A stretch of 64,000 bases of DNA, from contig JAODUP010000405.1 in NCBI GenBank assembly GCA_025642065.1, forward strand, positions 62,001-126,000. Direction: 5' to 3'. Both the position numbers and the translations under genes were made by a program. The notes under the pieces were generated by a model that was not told the DNA's origin, searched no databases, and saw nothing but the letters and a program-made list of their open reading frames with translations. The DNA comes from Paralvinella palmiformis (Eukaryota; Annelida; Polychaeta; Terebellida; Alvinellidae). Shown here piece after piece: positions 41,650 through 53,900 of the stretch (position 1 is its first letter; each line of letters starts with the position of its first letter).

Positions 41650-44600
41650 ATATTCCTAGATGAAAGAACAGCCAGCCTTTGGATAGCTTACTGAACGAAA
41701 CGTGGAGCTTTATCTATGTCTCTGCCCATACACGCACACATTCCTTCACAATGTGCAATACAACACTAATACATATTTTCCCCAATAACACTTTATTTTA
41801 GTATCAACAGCATACACGATGTATATAGTACTTTACTGTATTACCATAATGATGATACATCAACATGGACACCATTCTTAATGTGATATAACAGAGACTA
41901 ATATAATTTCAACATTAAAATTGGTCACGAGGAAAGATAAACGGAAAGAAAAACCAAAATGATGCATTTAATGTTAAATAACAAAATACAGGAAGTGTTT
42001 CTATCTAGATGCGAGTTCTATACACACACTTTGTTTACAATAACAATGGTCACGGCTACAAATTATGAGAGGCGTCATAGAATTGAATTATGAAAGAGCT
42101 CTATATAAAACAACATTAGCCAACGCCTCATACATCAGACAAGATTAGTGTGCATGCGTTTAAACACGAGTTTAACTAAAATTACATATTAAGCTATGAG
42201 GCCATTATGATAATGAACTGACTAGAATTCACATTAAGCCAAACGACGTTTATGACAAGTGTTATTTGTCAGGGGTACTGTTTCATAGCATTGCTGAACA
42301 CGGTGAAATAGAATTTATGTCATCACATCAGATTTGTCCATATCCAAAATCAAATTGGTGCGTGTTTGTGCATGTGCATGCACAACAGTACTGCTCTTCA
42401 AAATGTAAGAAAACTAACCACTAATTGTGACTGGTGTAATTACTGATTAGAAAACAAATAAACAAAAACAAGTTTGCCACTGAGGTAGATCCACACACAC
42501 ACTGATCAACCATACTCTTAGTATGGGACCAAACCAAATTAACCATAAAACACCAAACACTATACAATAAACAAAAAATTAATAAACATTAGGAAAGAGA
42601 TAAGACGAACACCGTCACGTCTTATCTGCAGCATCATGACCCTGTAGCACACTGGCCACCGATTCCTGTCTCTTAAACACATTGCATGAACTATGAACTA
42701 GTACCTGGTTTGATGAAATTACTTTTGTATGTATCGAACACAGCATTTGGCTACACGACATATCTCTGTGGTACTCGTTGATGGTACTCGCAACACAGTA
42801 CATTAATAATAATATTAATAGAAGCAAACAAATGTAGTCGATTTGTTCAGCCCAGTGGCTACAATATTGCGCCATTCTCTTAGTACAAGCAACAGAGCTA
42901 TCAGTGATTAACAAGATGACATCAACAGTCAAACTACAACAACACCCACAAGAAAGGTAATGCAAGAGAATCACTGAATACAATGAGTGTGTGACAATTC
43001 CTTTATTTCAATAGATAAGGAATATTTTCAAGGACTGAATAACTGCCAGCAAACATAACACGGACATAACAGTAACAAAATAAACAAAAAAATAGCACTT
43101 ATTTCAAAGTTTTGGATGCACTACATTTCCAGGTCATTCACTTCATCTGAATATGGCACAATCACTAAAACAAAATCACAATGGATCGAGGCAACCAAAC
43201 ATCTCAATAAATTATTACAGGGTTCTTGTTTGTGATTCTAGTTTGATCAAGATAACTTCACTGGTAACAGGGCCACACATACACACATTATATAATCTAG
43301 CTGAAAATTAGTACTTGTAATTAAAGAAAGAGTTCATCTCCAATATACACCCAATAACTCTTGCGTGAAATATTACTATGGAAATATTTTCCACAATATA
43401 TTTTACTGTCTTAAATGTAACATACACTACACTATATTTAGTTGTTCTGAATAGGATTATGCACAGTCAAGAATACTTGGCGAAACATGACATTAATTTT
43501 ATGGAGTATATTTTTTTAAACAGAACATGCTTTTAATAATATATTATCTTACTATTAACAAACTTGCTTCAATACAGAAAAACTTCTCCACTTGGTGTAA
43601 TAAAAAGGAAAGCTAATGAAATAACAAATACGACAAACACATCACGCGCACAAATACTCACACAACAAAATTTAACAGGTTGTATGTAGTACAGTAGAAA
43701 AAGACTCCATCTGAAATATACATTAACACTTGGAGAAATAAAGACCCATCCACAGAAAGCAAGGCTTAACATAATAACAATATATACACATTAGGGACCA
43801 TTGCTAACACACATCTGGAGTACATTATGATAACTAATGTTTTCATCGATAAATAACAAAATGCTTAAATATGCACCACTTCCACATTCGCTAGTGTAAG
43901 CCAAGCTGTCAGCGAATCATTGTAATATACAGTTCATTTTAGTATTCAAAAATATAATGCAGTGATGCCAGTATAACTATATTGATCAACCACACTAGCT
44001 TATCCCCCCCCCTTGTGATCAAAACAATCATGCAAACAGATAAGACTAGAAATATTTATGTTCTCCAGTAGAATTCCAGACATAAATATCTACTGAGTTG
44101 GGGGTCAACCATATTATATATATATATATAAAACTATAGTGTTCCAAATAACCAGAACAGTTATCAAAGTATGCTGTCTCATAATAGCAACTTTCTATTA
44201 TTAATGGTTCTAAAGTACAAATTATAATTTAATTATAACTCAGTTGCAGAAACTTTATATAGGCAAAGACTTCATATTAGCATCAATGAACATCTCAGAA
44301 CTGAATCCATCCTACCTACCCTTATCATGACTATCAAAATTAATCATAATCACAAACTACACTTTTGCTAATAATCATTACTGATATGTATTGTGTGTAA
44401 GCTGAAGTGCAAAATAAATAAAGTAGGCTACAAATGAACATGTGCCCGTCACCATAATTCACTGCTGTAACTGAACCCAATCTTAAGCTGAAAATGTAAT
44501 ATTAATGCCATGGTTACTTGATGATCTCTCCATATCACTGCAGCATCATACAAGTCAGAACGTGCACTTTTCAGAATATCAGACGATTAGTCAATAGTTC

Positions 44601-45357
44601 TGATTCGTACTCGTGAAACTTTAACTGGCAAAATCAAGAAATGGAAGATGGCAAACATTAAGCAAGAGAGAAATACTGTTAAGATAATTGTTATATAAAC
44701 ATTGAGGCTTACACCTCTACTCAGATGGTATCAATTGCAAAAGGACGACTGACAACGACTGCACACATTTGTGATTGTCCATTAACACGGCTAATACAAT
44801 GATTGAGAGCTAGGAAGATGATTGTCAGGAGAACAGTACGACCAGGACATGACATTTAGTGATGGCATCATATTCTGGCACAACAAAGCAACGAGTACAG
44901 CTGGGATTATATAGATGTCTGAATACCATAGTAACAACAAGAAACAGCCATAATCTCACCACAAACAGTACTAAACTCACTAGCCGAGTGCAGCATCAGA
45001 AACAAAGTGGACAGAATTTACGACAGCTTAACCACAATTATTCCTGGGCCAGAAATTTGGGTTTTGTCCATAAGATAAATTAGCATCTCTAAAAGGAGGA
45101 AAATGTGATAGTAGGTTAAAGAATCAAATAATACAGCTCTCATATTGGCATGGTCCCTTGTTTTTAACAAATAAAAAATAGCACAAAAGGTACTTGACTT
45201 AAATAATGGAACTGAACTAGAAGTCTTGTAATATACAACCTTCTAGTAGTCCCTTCTCTTAGGAAAACCCCCATTATTTAAGCAATAACAAAGCATGGTC
45301 AGTACCTAACACAAGTACCACTTACAGTTAGCCACAAATGTGGTCTACAGTCAGCAA
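41650..45357 (-). other. Downstream region of the SOCS5-like gene, probably including its 3' UTR
   Basis: No coding signal of note on either strand. The longest open frame, 42,615-42,983 (-), is a hydrophobic unrecognised sequence. Several minus-strand AATAAA hexamers occur (for example near 43,010 and 41,790), so the transcript end cannot be fixed. Vertebrate SOCS5 mRNAs have long 3' UTRs. A short (TA)n lies at about 44,113-44,130. Confidence 0.4.
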
Positions 45358-46959
45358 TCAATTGTTCATTTCAAACTGTCTAACTCGAACCTTCTGCTTG
45401 TAGTGATAATATTTCAAATAATCTCGTAGTGACTTGGGTAATGGAAGGAAGTTGAGTGCATCATAGATGGTCGTGTTGCAGATGACTGTCCGGCACAGGT
45501 GCTGCAGCGAGAAGGGAAATGTGCGATTCAGTGGGATGGTCAACATTGGCTCGAAGAACATGCAACAGCTTGGATCTTTGTAATGCTCTATCAGTCCACA
45601 GACAGTGTCGGATGCAAAGACACCTGGGTCATGTGAATCGAAGCTAAACTTATGGTTCCATTGTTCGATGCGGGCATGAAGTGAACGTCCATAGCGACGA
45701 AAGCTGACAGAGAAAAGGAACTCTTCTTGGGCACTGTCGCGCAGCAGGAATGTCCCCTCAGGACGATTCTCCAGCAGGCGCTCTGCTTCATATCGATCAA
45801 TGACTCCCCAGTAAAATGAACACTTGGTAATCTCTTTAAGGTCAGGGACTAGGCAGTGAATGTAGTCCACTTGAGTGTGTACTGTTCTAGGGATGTAACT
45901 GCCAATCGAGTTTGGAGTTGGTGGTGACAGCGTACCAAATTCACCATATTCTGCTTCTCCTTCATGCCCATGGAATGAATCCTGTGCAAATCCATCCCTT
46001 GATGAACCAGGATACAAGGTTGTAGTGGTGACCACACATTGGTTCTGAAAGGTCACACTAAGGTTGTTGCTGACCTGCTCGCAGACACCGGATGAACCTG
46101 AACTGGATGAGCTGCTGGATATAGAACTTGAGTAGTGAAGGTGTGGGTAAGCAAGATGACTAGGTGAAATCTCAATGCCTAACTCCATATCACGAGCCCT
46201 CTGGGCAATCATTAACTCATCAATATCTTCAGTTGGATAATCATCCAAACTACTTCGGGCCATATCTAGGACAGCTGCTGCTTGTGGTGGGGCAGGCACA
46301 AGCTGAAACAGCTGTGGGTTGTATCTCCGTGCTCCAGTCGGACCAGGACCTGCACCCAAAGCCAGACGGGCAGTCCGCGTGGAACTTGGCTGAATTGGTG
46401 AGGCACTGGCTCCAAGTATATTTGCCCCTGATCCTGGAAATACAAGACCATGTGGCTGGATATCTTCCGTTCGTTTGTAACTTGTACAAACACAAGATCT
46501 ACTCTCAACAAATGGTGCTGGATCCACTGCTTCATGCTCTTTTTTCTTCAAGCCATTTGGCAATCTTTTCTTTAAGTGGAATGCCCAAAACCTTGTACTT
46601 TGTTTTCCACCTGGCTTACTACAGTCAGAGACCTTCTTTCTCTTGAGAGTTAATGTTTTAGATTTGCGTTTCACATTATTCTTATTCGTACCACTGGCCA
46701 GATCTTCTGAACTGCTGGAAAGTCGCCCGATAGCACGCATCGAGTCCACCTGACAGTCAACTGCATGGTTCACACAATCATTCCCAGTGACTCCCTGTTT
46801 AACAGCTGATGTACTTGGACTATTTACATTCTGCCTTTCTTCTTTTCTGTTCTTCTTATCTTTGGTGGATGAGCTGTCCCGTTTCCTGAGTAGCTTGGGT
46901 GTAAGGAATCCTCCTTTCTTCTTAGGAGGATTGAAGGAACCATCACCACTGCTTGCCAT
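45358..46959 (-). CDS. SOCS5: Suppressor of cytokine signalling, SOCS4/SOCS5 class
   Basis: Uninterrupted single-exon frame of 533 residues; human SOCS5 has 536. Such proteins bind phosphotyrosines on receptors or JAK/EGFR complexes and recruit an elongin-cullin5 ubiquitin ligase. The N-terminal 360 residues are low in structure. They include basic patches (about 11-42 and 97-141), a serine run (277-290) and the segment [16 protein letters not shown] (247-262). The SH2 domain spans about 381-477, with phosphotyrosine-binding Arg407 in FLLRDS. The SOCS box spans about 478-528, with a BC-box ([10 protein letters not shown]) and a Cul5-box LPLP at 505-508. The C-terminus has HYKQKVRVR, a SOCS4/5 hallmark. 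The start is the first ATG of the frame; a splice acceptor ends five bases upstream. Whether the ortholog should be called SOCS4 or SOCS5 is unresolved, since one invertebrate gene usually matches both. Confidence 0.93.
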   Translation of the reverse strand: MASSGDGSFNPPKKKGGFLTPKLLRKRDSSSTKDKKNRKEERQNVNSPSTSAVKQGVTGNDCVNHAVDCQVDSMRAIGRLSSSSEDLASGTNKNNVKRKSKTLTLKRKKVSDCSKPGGKQSTRFWAFHLKKRLPNGLKKKEHEAVDPAPFVESRSCVCTSYKRTEDIQPHGLVFPGSGANILGASASPIQPSSTRTARLALGAGPGPTGARRYNPQLFQLVPAPPQAAAVLDMARSSLDDYPTEDIDELMIAQRARDMELGIEISPSHLAYPHLHYSSSISSSSSSSGSSGVCEQVSNNLSVTFQNQCVVTTTTLYPGSSRDGFAQDSFHGHEGEAEYGEFGTLSPPTPNSIGSYIPRTVHTQVDYIHCLVPDLKEITKCSFYWGVIDRYEAERLLENRPEGTFLLRDSAQEEFLFSVSFRRYGRSLHARIEQWNHKFSFDSHDPGVFASDTVCGLIEHYKDPSCCMFFEPMLTIPLNRTFPFSLQHLCRTVICNTTIYDALNFLPLPKSLRDYLKYYHYKQKVRVRQFEMNN

Positions 46960-46964
46960 GATGT

Positions 46965-46984
46965 CTGCAGGATTTAATAGAAAG
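46965..46984 (-). other. Splice acceptor in the SOCS5-like 5' UTR
   Basis: On the minus strand CTATTAAATCCTGCAG ends at 46,965 and leaves only ACATC before the ATG. This implies a 5' UTR intron and upstream non-coding exon(s) between here and about 49.4 kb. The matching donor was not identified. Vertebrate SOCS5 likewise keeps its coding sequence in one exon after untranslated exon(s). Confidence 0.55.
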
Positions 46985-49900
46985 CACCCTGACCCTATTC
47001 ACGGGTCAATTTTTGGTCAGGCAATATCAAATCAAAGCACACCTACAAAATTCATCTCTCTATTTACACTACCATCTGAAATGAGTCAGAAAAAAATAGA
47101 AATTAAAGGTGATGACCTACATAGTCAATATAGATATATACTATAGTATAACCTGGACAATTGTTTTTAACATAACTTTATCAAAAGGAAGAGGTCACAT
47201 TCATTAATTAGTGAAACTTTACAATAAACAAAATGGGGAACATCTCTATTAGGATAATAAATAAAATTTTGTACAGTAGCTATATTTTTTTAACCCACAT
47301 TTATAAAAGCTATAGGTTACACAATTTTCAATCAAACCAATGAAAGGCAAGGAATAACTGCCTATTTAGATACTGGGAAAGAATTACAATGGGTATTTAT
47401 TTCCAATATACGTTTATTTTATGGGATAACTAGCAATGTTTCAACATGCCACAAAAAATGAAAACCAGTGAGTGTATCAAGTTATCATAAAATCTCAGTA
47501 CTCAAACTATAACAAGATGATAAATTGTGCTCAACAGTATATAAACACAGGGAATAAACAGGACCAAGATATTTCCACAGTATTTTTCAATACATGTCAA
47601 ATTTTTGTTGGTGTCCAAAATTAAGTCATAGATGTACCAGTACCACTCATCATCTCTTGGTTACTCAGTCACATATTTTTACATTACTGTTATCTTTCAT
47701 TCATTCAATAATTAATTTTGAAATGAGGAAGAATTTGGAAAACTCACTAGTTGTAAATGATAAACAGGTGATGCATGAACAACAATAAACTTCTCCCAGG
47801 CACTTTCATAAACGTCATGACTGCCCAAGATGGGTACTCCTTTCCTCTGATTTTTTCTCCACTGCTTTTTTGTTATGACATGCCGACATTTGTTGTATAA
47901 AACCTTTATCTCTTGAGAACTTATCTGATGAAATATGACCATTTCTTTGCGATTTGATGTTGAAATGTGGGTACAGCACATTTTTTTGGATACTCTACTC
48001 CCACAATCTGACAACAAAAATAATCTCATGAATATATTTTTCAGCTTTATTTCCCTCCAAAGAACAACTTTTGAATATATTCCAATTATATTAGTATACG
48101 TACTAATTCACCCACAGGCCGCAAAATCCAGAGTTGAATTAATCGAGAAGCTTCGGTTCAGATCCAACAATGAATAAATAAATCGGTCTGATTCTGAGGG
48201 ACTGATTAATTACTGGTAAAGTGGTATGTCATGTGCTCAGATTAGTCAATATCTCGAATGGTGGAGCGACTGGTGGGCAGTCGTCTTTTCTGGAGAAGCA
48301 CAACCTGAAAGACAGTTAGACTGAGGCTTGCACTAGACAGCCATAATACACCGATAGTCTAATATAGTAGATCTGTCTATAGTGTAGATGATCATATTGG
48401 ATGGAGTTGTCTTGGCTTGTTCTGTTTTGACAGTAAAATCAACCCATGAACTCTGTGAGGTGCCCTGAATATATAAACTTATTGTAAAAGCTCTAATAAT
48501 AGAGAAGTTGGGTGAAATTTTTAATCAATTGTAGATACAAAATAGGCGAAACATTTCAGTTAGAGAAATACAATGCAAGTTGTGACATGGTACCATCACA
48601 AAAATTAACGAAATAGGAACAGTTGATATTCTATGGGTTTTTAAGTAAGAAACTCCTTGTGTAGACTGTAGACAGTGTAGTGAAGAGTTTAAGAAGCTTC
48701 TTACTTGAAAACAAAAAGGATCTGTTAATGTTATTGGTGTTTACTTTTGAAATAGTCGCCTCTGTTTTACCATTATGACGGTCACAATTACAACAATACC
48801 AATACATTGTCAATTTAATTGGTTACATAAATTCACGAAAGGCATGATATTCAACTCAACCGAAGCTGGAACAAACTTTCATTAGTGTCAGCAGTCAGAG
48901 CTCAGTACATACACATAATTTCTATTAATATGTGTATTTTGGCATCTTTATAGTTACCACTGCTATTAAAGGAAAATTGGTTTATTTTCTATTGATATTC
49001 AGCTTATTAATTTAATGTGTGGATCTATAACTTTCTTTACATATTACCTATTGACATAATTCAAACTGTATATGTTTATACAAACGGAGCTCCTTGTCTC
49101 TGAACAATTTTTTTATCAAACTAGGCGAGTTAATTTTTCCTGAAAGTGCCTGAGAAGTGTCATTCCACTCCTTTCAAGCTTTTGGCTTTTTGAGTCTTCG
49201 TTTCATACGCGTCTTTATAATCAGATTTTCCTGCCGTTCTGTCGGATTTTGAAACAATCGACAAATATTACACATCAGTATAATAAAGAACTGCTTACGT
49301 CTGACGACAACAGAGGTCACGAACATGACAACAGTTATCCAAAATATACATGAATCAACCTCCACATATCTGTCTCTTCAATAAAAAAACAGGAAGTAGT
49401 TTTCAATATGGCGAGTGGTACGTCGTAAAGGTCAAGGACGTAACGTAACAGTGTTGTAATGCAGCATATCTGGCGCGGATTTCGTAACATTATAAAAATA
49501 TTCTCTTATAAGAATTGCACCTTGAGTTAATTAAATATTATGAATAAATAGAAAATAGAATATACAAAAGAAATTGATCTGTTTTGGTTGTTAATTTCAA
49601 AGAGGTAAAGAAATTATTTTTTCGGAAGTTACCTATACGTAATATTTAGAATACGAACTGATAATCTAATCATGTACAAAAACTCAGTCGTAAAACAAAG
49701 ATGGTTTTTGCTTTTAATACACACACGTGTTCATATAAACGTCTAACAAACATTATAATCCTAGCCATGAGCAAGGGCACTGCCAAATGGCGGGAAATAT
49801 TTTGAGTGATGAGTAATATATTCGGTAGAGGTCAGTGTAGTATAAATTTAGTACCGGAAAATATCACTCCAATTTATTAGAATGTTTCACAAAAAGTTTG

Positions 49901-50121
49901 GAAATTAAGCGTCTCACATAAATAATACATTTCTCTACATATACAGCATATTTTGTACTAGAAGAATGAATTAATGTGCATCTTTAACTTTATTATGTTA
50001 TACCACGTGGCTCCACCTTGCGAATATATTTGATCTTACTATATTTATTGCAGGTGGAAGGCGCTAAGAGATCTAGCACTTGTTTCTATTTTTGTAATTA
50101 TATAAATAATAATTGTTGATT
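46985..50121. promoter_or_regulatory. Divergent SOCS5-like / WDHD1 intergenic region
   Basis: The two genes face away from each other across about 3.2 kb. From about 49,380 to 50,060 the sequence becomes richer in CpG than the surrounding AT-rich DNA. It includes CAATATGGCGAG near 49,406 (YY1-like) and GGCGGGAAAT at 49,789-49,798 (E2F-like). The transcription starts of both genes probably lie in this part; that is inference. The rest (47-49.3 kb) holds no gene that I recognise and probably includes the SOCS5 5' UTR intron. Confidence 0.45.
49789..49798. promoter_or_regulatory. E2F-type site upstream of WDHD1
   Basis: GGCGGGAAAT matches the E2F consensus (TTTCCCGCC on the other strand), about 325 bp upstream of the WDHD1 ATG. 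Replication genes are commonly E2F-controlled. Function is not shown. Confidence 0.45.
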
Positions 50122-50895
50122 ATGAGTATGATTCAGATGAAACATACTCGTTACGCTCATTCTGAAGGCCATCTTGATCTAACTTTTGATGACAACGGAA
50201 AGTGAGTATGAACTATTATGTATTAGGCCTACAATCACTGGATCAGTAGCCTGAGTGAGGTAAACTTACAGTGACTGAGTGAGTAGGCTAACCGCTAAGT
50301 CTAGTAAGTGACCGTAACCAAACTGAGATACTCACTCAGTGAGTGACTGTATATGGCAAGAGTCTATCATCTATGCTATGATCACCCACCATACACTAAT
50401 ACAGTTGATACAATGCATCCACTTATACTGACAGTTACAATCATGATACTCCATAGGGCCGATAGGCATAGCAGACCATAGTTCATGCCTAGATGAGTAG
50501 ATCGGGAACTGGACTATTCGCCCTCAATTATATTGATAATATTGAATCCTAGACAGCTCTGGCCAAGTGACCGGGCCGAGTTGTCCAAAACAACTCGTCC
50601 CCGTTATGAGACAATGGGAAGGTGTATGCGCCTGTGTTATGATTATCCTGTCATTTCGTCAGTAATATTAGCCTCTGGCTAACGTTAAATCTGTTCTAAA
50701 CACTGACGTAAAATAGAAGTATTTATACTTTTCTATTTGTTGTTTTAACGGTATAATATAAATTGATTGATAGTTAATTGTTGGTGACATTTGTCAAAAG
50801 CATATTCAATAAAATATACTGCATGTAAATGACCACCAAGCTACATGCACTTATTCCATATCAGTCTTGCACTGCAAGTAGACGACCACTAAGCT

Positions 50896-50935
<40 letters not shown>

Positions 50936-53900
50936 AACACACATATTTAATTAATTAATTTACATATCTTTTTCTGTGGCCGAGTTAATTGTCTTGGATT
51001 TTTATATATATATATATATATACAGACACACACAAATATTAATTTACACATCTTTTTCCAAGGCTGAGTTGTCTTGGACAAAATGGCCCAGCAGGTCAAG
51101 TTGTCCAAGACAGCTCGGCCCGGGGCCGAGCTGTCTGGGCCGAGTTGTCCAAGCACCGATAATATTAGATTGATAAGACCTACAATATATATACCGGTAT
51201 ACAGCAGAAGTTTAAATCTGTGTGCCTGGTTTGTAGATTTTGTTGACCTCTCATCCACTAACTTGGCCCCTTAGTGTAGTTATTCATGTTAGTGGAGCAA
51301 GTTAACTAGCTGGTAGAAGGGCAGGTTGTGTCAATGGAATTTTGTGTTCCAGCCCTCAGGGTCACTACTTGTAAATGTTGTGATAAACATTAACAATGTG
51401 AACTGACCAGGTCACATGTCATTTCAGATGGACATGTATATATGTAGTGCATATAACAAGGATTTAACAAGTTATGATTTACATGTGGAATATTCTATGT
51501 AATACATGTGTCATCTATGACTGTTTTGTATGTTAAGCCCTCGTGTTTTGCCTACTCTACTCTGGGAAATGGTATCAACATTTTGAGCTTAAAGAAATTT
51601 AGTGTGTTCATATTAATACAGGGTTTCCCCTGCTATATAATGAGCAAGGCGGGCCGCTGATTTTCTACACTGTCCACCGCAAATATGCCAAAATGGCTGT
51701 CTCATTGCTATTTCGGCGACACAATATTTTTATTTCACAACGTTTCATGGTAAACAACCGGTATAAAATGATGCCACAAAATCACTTACATTTCTGCATT
51801 CAGTAACAATGTATTTTAAGCTAAGATTCCATATACACAGTATATGCTATTATTTCAGTAGATTACTCAGCCCATATGTCCTACTAAGTACTCAAAAGTG
51901 GCAGTAAAGTAGATACATTTATCTGTTCTTTTAACTGTTTTACCAGTCCATAACTGCACATCCTGTTTAGGATCAAACCGTCTGATCTCTAATCACAGAT
52001 CCCCCCAATAATCAATATTTATTATTGTCACACCCATCAACAGCACTGTTTATACACAACACAGCGACACGCAGTGGACCTCCGATGGTGCAGTAGATAG
52101 AGCGTATGATGCTGCAAACCTCCAGGTTGTTGACTCAAATCTGAATCAGCCCTTTTTTGGTGAAATATGTTACTTTGAGGATTTACCCCTCATCCATATG
52201 GTGGAACTAATCTATGATAATCTTTTGGCCTGCTACAGTAGCCAGTATTTGGTCAATAGCAGCACATAAACCATGTTTACTGTGAATGATTAGTAGATGG
52301 TGAATGTGCACCTCTACTACTTCCCATACACACATCTTAGTGCATGCTTTTATACCTACACAGGGTTCGCACAGGTCCTGGAAAGTCCTGGAATTTGTAA
52401 ATTTGGATTCCAGGCCTGGAAAGTCCTGGAATTTTTGTAGAGGTCCTTGAAAGTCCTGGAATTTTAACATAGAGATCTATATTTCTAATCATAAGCGTAC
52501 AGGAATTCAGTTGTTACACTTCTTCCGAAATATGGGCATATCTTTGCACATTACAAGTTCATGACTTCATTGAAAAGGTCCTTGAATTTGACATTGGAAA
52601 GTCCTGGAATCGGAGATGTCAAAATGTGTATGAACCCTGCTACATGCGCATAGTGTTTGGCTTAATCCCTGGTCTGATGTTGCCATCTGTTAAAAGAACT
52701 AAACAAACATCACATTATCTACCTCGTTAATGCAGTAATTTAAGAATGTGTGCTTTTATATTAATAATCGTTTAATTGTTCATTTGATCTTTGTTTTTAA
52801 AAATCTACAGTGATTTAAAACAATAATCCTATGTCTCTTTAGCAACAGCCATTAGCTATATCTGTAAATGGTTCTGATATTTTGAGTTTGATTTCAGACA
52901 TTTATTGACCTGTGGACCAGATGGGGACCTCCGTGTGTATAAAGGTTTCGATGATGATGATCCTGTGTCACATAGAGTTGGCGATGTTGTGTATTCAGTT
53001 GCATACAGAGTAAGTATTTAAGGATAGATTTAGCATTTATGCTTGTTCACAAGATTTTATTAAACACTCGGGTCGAAGTTCAGAATGAATATACAAGGTA
53101 TATTATCTGGATTTGTGAGATGTTTCTTTGCAGAATTACCCATAGATAATATTTACCAGGTGAAGGCAGCTAAATAAGCCACTTCTGTATTCACTTAATG
53201 TCATCAACCTGTTGAATATAAACGACACACATTTCGGTCTTTCTGTATATTTTATAGCATGGGCCCAAACATATATCCACTTTAAAATCTACTTATTCTA
53301 CCTGCAGGCTAACAGATTCTACGTGTCTAGTGACGACAATGCTGTGAAAACATACACGTTTCCAGATGGTGAAGCTGATGGAATCGTAACTAGGTTCATG
53401 GCACCAGCAACGCATATGGTCTTTAACCAATCAGGAAGCAAGTTATTGGCTGGCTCTAGGTTAGTCATAGTTTAATGACAGTACAGTGTGTATCAATCCT
53501 ATCGTTAATTGGCTCGAGTTCTAAGATTTATTTTTAGGTTTGTAGCATCTGTTCTGGTGTTGTGTATAAAATGAATTGCAATTTGCATCACAGTAGATGA
53601 ATTAGAAACAACTTATATCATTTTTGTTGCAATTGCTGTGACAATTATTTGACGGGATAATACTTTTTAATTGTAGGTACGTCTGTTTTGAATTTTGCAT
53701 TTCAGATATCGATTTCAGAATTCTTTGATGGTTGGTTACAATTGATAACCTGATTTAGCGATAAGCAATAACTTAGCTTTGTGTGAAAACTAAGATTTTC
53801 CCCCTGTTTTCATAATAGTGACTCATGTTTTGATATATATTTAACTCTGTGGACAATATTTTTCAAGTTTACACTGCAGTAAACAAAACTCCATCATCCT

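Larger units (their letters stand above)
50202..52897. other. WDHD1 intron 1
   Basis: Holds the clustered GGCCGAGTTGTCC repeats (50,550-51,160), (TA)n tracts at about 50,900-50,930 and 51,003-51,022, a SINE family 3 fragment and a small DNA transposon. No coding exon is seen. Confidence 0.6.

Noticed and set aside
42615..42983. 122-residue hydrophobic minus-strand open frame
   Set aside because: Cysteine- and leucine-rich without a clear membrane protein pattern. It lies in the probable SOCS5 3' region, so is likely chance.
46164..46646. 160-residue plus-strand open frame opposite the SOCS5-like gene
   Set aside because: Shadow of the intact minus-strand SOCS coding sequence; no recognisable domain.
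47712..48029. 105-residue minus-strand open frame upstream of SOCS5
   Set aside because: No recognised motif or splice context. It lies in the probable 5' UTR intron and has no support beyond being open.
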